Shown one piece after another: positions 5,932 to 6,589 of a stretch of 6,589 nt of DNA; within the stretch, counting starts at the first letter, position 1, and every line of letters begins with the position of its first letter. A program made the position numbers and the translations under genes. The notes below the pieces were generated by a model. It did not search any database. It had not been told where the DNA came from and worked only from the letters and a program-made list of their open reading frames with translations. Location of the stretch: assembly GCA_029069015.1 (NCBI GenBank), contig JAIEBL010000355.1, positions 1 through 6,589 on the forward strand, given 5' to 3'. Origin of the DNA: Clostridiales bacterium. GTDB lineage: Bacteria > Bacillota > Clostridia > Christensenellales > Pumilibacteraceae.

Positions 5932-6589
5932 AGCTCCCTCCTGTCGCCCTCAAACCACTCGGGCACGTTACAAAAACGGAACTTTCCTTTATATAACCGC
6001 AAACTGGGCAGCGTGTATATAATGGGCAAGAATGCGGCAAAGTCGTCCCGTTTGAGATGATGCTTACTGACAGAACGCAAATACCGCTTTACGCACACGA
6101 TGTCGCTGTACTCTTCGAGATTGTTTTTCTCGCGCACGTCGATAAACTGAATGAGCACGAACGTGCAGAGCACGATGAACACGCCCGCCGCGATACCGAT
6201 ATGCAAAGGATCGTACGTCGACTTTGCGTAACCTGCCGCGAACATGCCGGTCGGCACGCCGCCCCACACCGCAAAGAAGGGATAGCGAAAGCCCGCGGGC
6301 ACGACTTTGAGGTACCGCATTGCCAGAACGCCGATAAAAATGAAGATCAGCATCATTGCCATCCCCGCGTTTGCGCTGTCGTAAATGCACGCCCATATAA
6401 CGCAGAGCACGACGGGTACGAGCGCCAAGATCTGCACCGTGAGTTTTAGCATATAGTGCGCCTTCCCGTATACGCCCTCGTCCTCGCGTACGGCGTATTC
6501 GTCCCGCAAGACCTTCTCTTCGTCGCGCGAAAGGAGCGGCTTATTCGGCCACACCGTCGTTGCATTCTTACCCCCAAACGCCTTATTGA
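5928..6589 (-). CDS. Paralogous DUF2207-like membrane protein, 5' end outside the window
   Basis: 219 codons are visible. A GTG at 6554 could start a 208-aa product, but no good SD precedes it and the frame stays open to the window edge. The gene is therefore probably longer. The visible part has a charged stretch (SRDEEKVLRDEYAVREDEG), then four hydrophobic segments at about 48-149 of the visible protein. The turn motif PFFAVWGGVPT (103-113) lies between them. The C-terminal part, YLRSV ... FLPIIYTLPSL ... VPEWFEGD, follows. The layout, the VWGGVPT motif, the following F-V-L-x-x-F-(I/V)-D-(V/I)-R segment and the W-F-x-G-D ending all match the second half of the downstream gene, so the two are paralogs. 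It shares the ATGA overlap with that gene, so they form an operon and may form a heteromeric membrane complex. Function is unknown. Whether it has the DUF2207 N-terminal domain cannot be seen here. Confidence 0.7.
   Translation of the reverse strand, partial: NKAFGGKNATTVWPNKPLLSRDEEKVLRDEYAVREDEGVYGKAHYMLKLTVQILALVPVVLCVIWACIYDSANAGMAMMLIFIFIGVLAMRYLKVVPAGFRYPFFAVWGGVPTGMFAAGYAKSTYDPLHIGIAAGVFIVLCTFVLIQFIDVREKNNLEEYSDIVCVKRYLRSVSKHHLKRDDFAAFLPIIYTLPSLRLYKGKFRFCNVPEWFEGDRREL

Noticed and set aside
4882..6060. Long plus-strand frame (392 codons) opposite the DUF2207-like genes
   Set aside because: It is the antisense of a well-supported gene pair. Its translation is rich in His, Arg and Gln with no domain pattern, and it has no convincing SD. 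It is a GC-driven shadow frame.
1..6589. CRISPR array, tRNA or rRNA gene, or transposase
   Set aside because: I found no regularly spaced direct repeats of the right size, no tRNA- or rRNA-like conserved segments, and no transposase motifs.

Overview
The window looks like a chromosomal segment from a Gram-positive, Clostridia-type bacterium, possibly an uncultured gut lineage. The reasons are a feoA-feoA-feoB cluster followed by a small Cys-rich FeoB-associated membrane protein, strong purine-rich Shine-Dalgarno (SD) sequences, consensus housekeeping promoters and moderate G+C. The taxonomic placement is inference. Every supportable gene lies on the minus strand, so transcription runs from high to low coordinates. 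The long plus-strand reading frames are shadows of these genes.

In transcription order, the right part (4894-6589) holds two overlapping, co-oriented membrane-protein genes that resemble each other. They look like DUF2207-type proteins of unknown function. The first is cut by the window edge. They are followed by a 117-bp intergenic element (4758-4874) rich in inverted repeats and CTTCGCT motifs, which looks like a dispersed REP- or MITE-type repeat.

The centre (1673-4723) is a complete ferrous-iron uptake operon. A perfect TTGACA-17-TATAAT promoter overlaps a 10-bp-arm inverted repeat, a likely operator. Then come two different FeoA proteins (70 and 77 aa), the FeoB GTPase/permease (758 aa) and the overlapping 61-aa Cys-rich protein. 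A hairpin followed by a U-tract at 1583-1626 probably ends the transcript.

The left part (1-1558) has its own promoter (TTGACT-17-TATACT) driving a cytoplasmic GH13 alpha-amylase-family enzyme with all four catalytic regions intact. Next is the start of a lipoprotein gene that runs out of the window. Nothing here amounts to a clearly new system. The least explained parts are the DUF2207-like pair, the operator-like palindrome of the feo promoter and the intergenic repeat.
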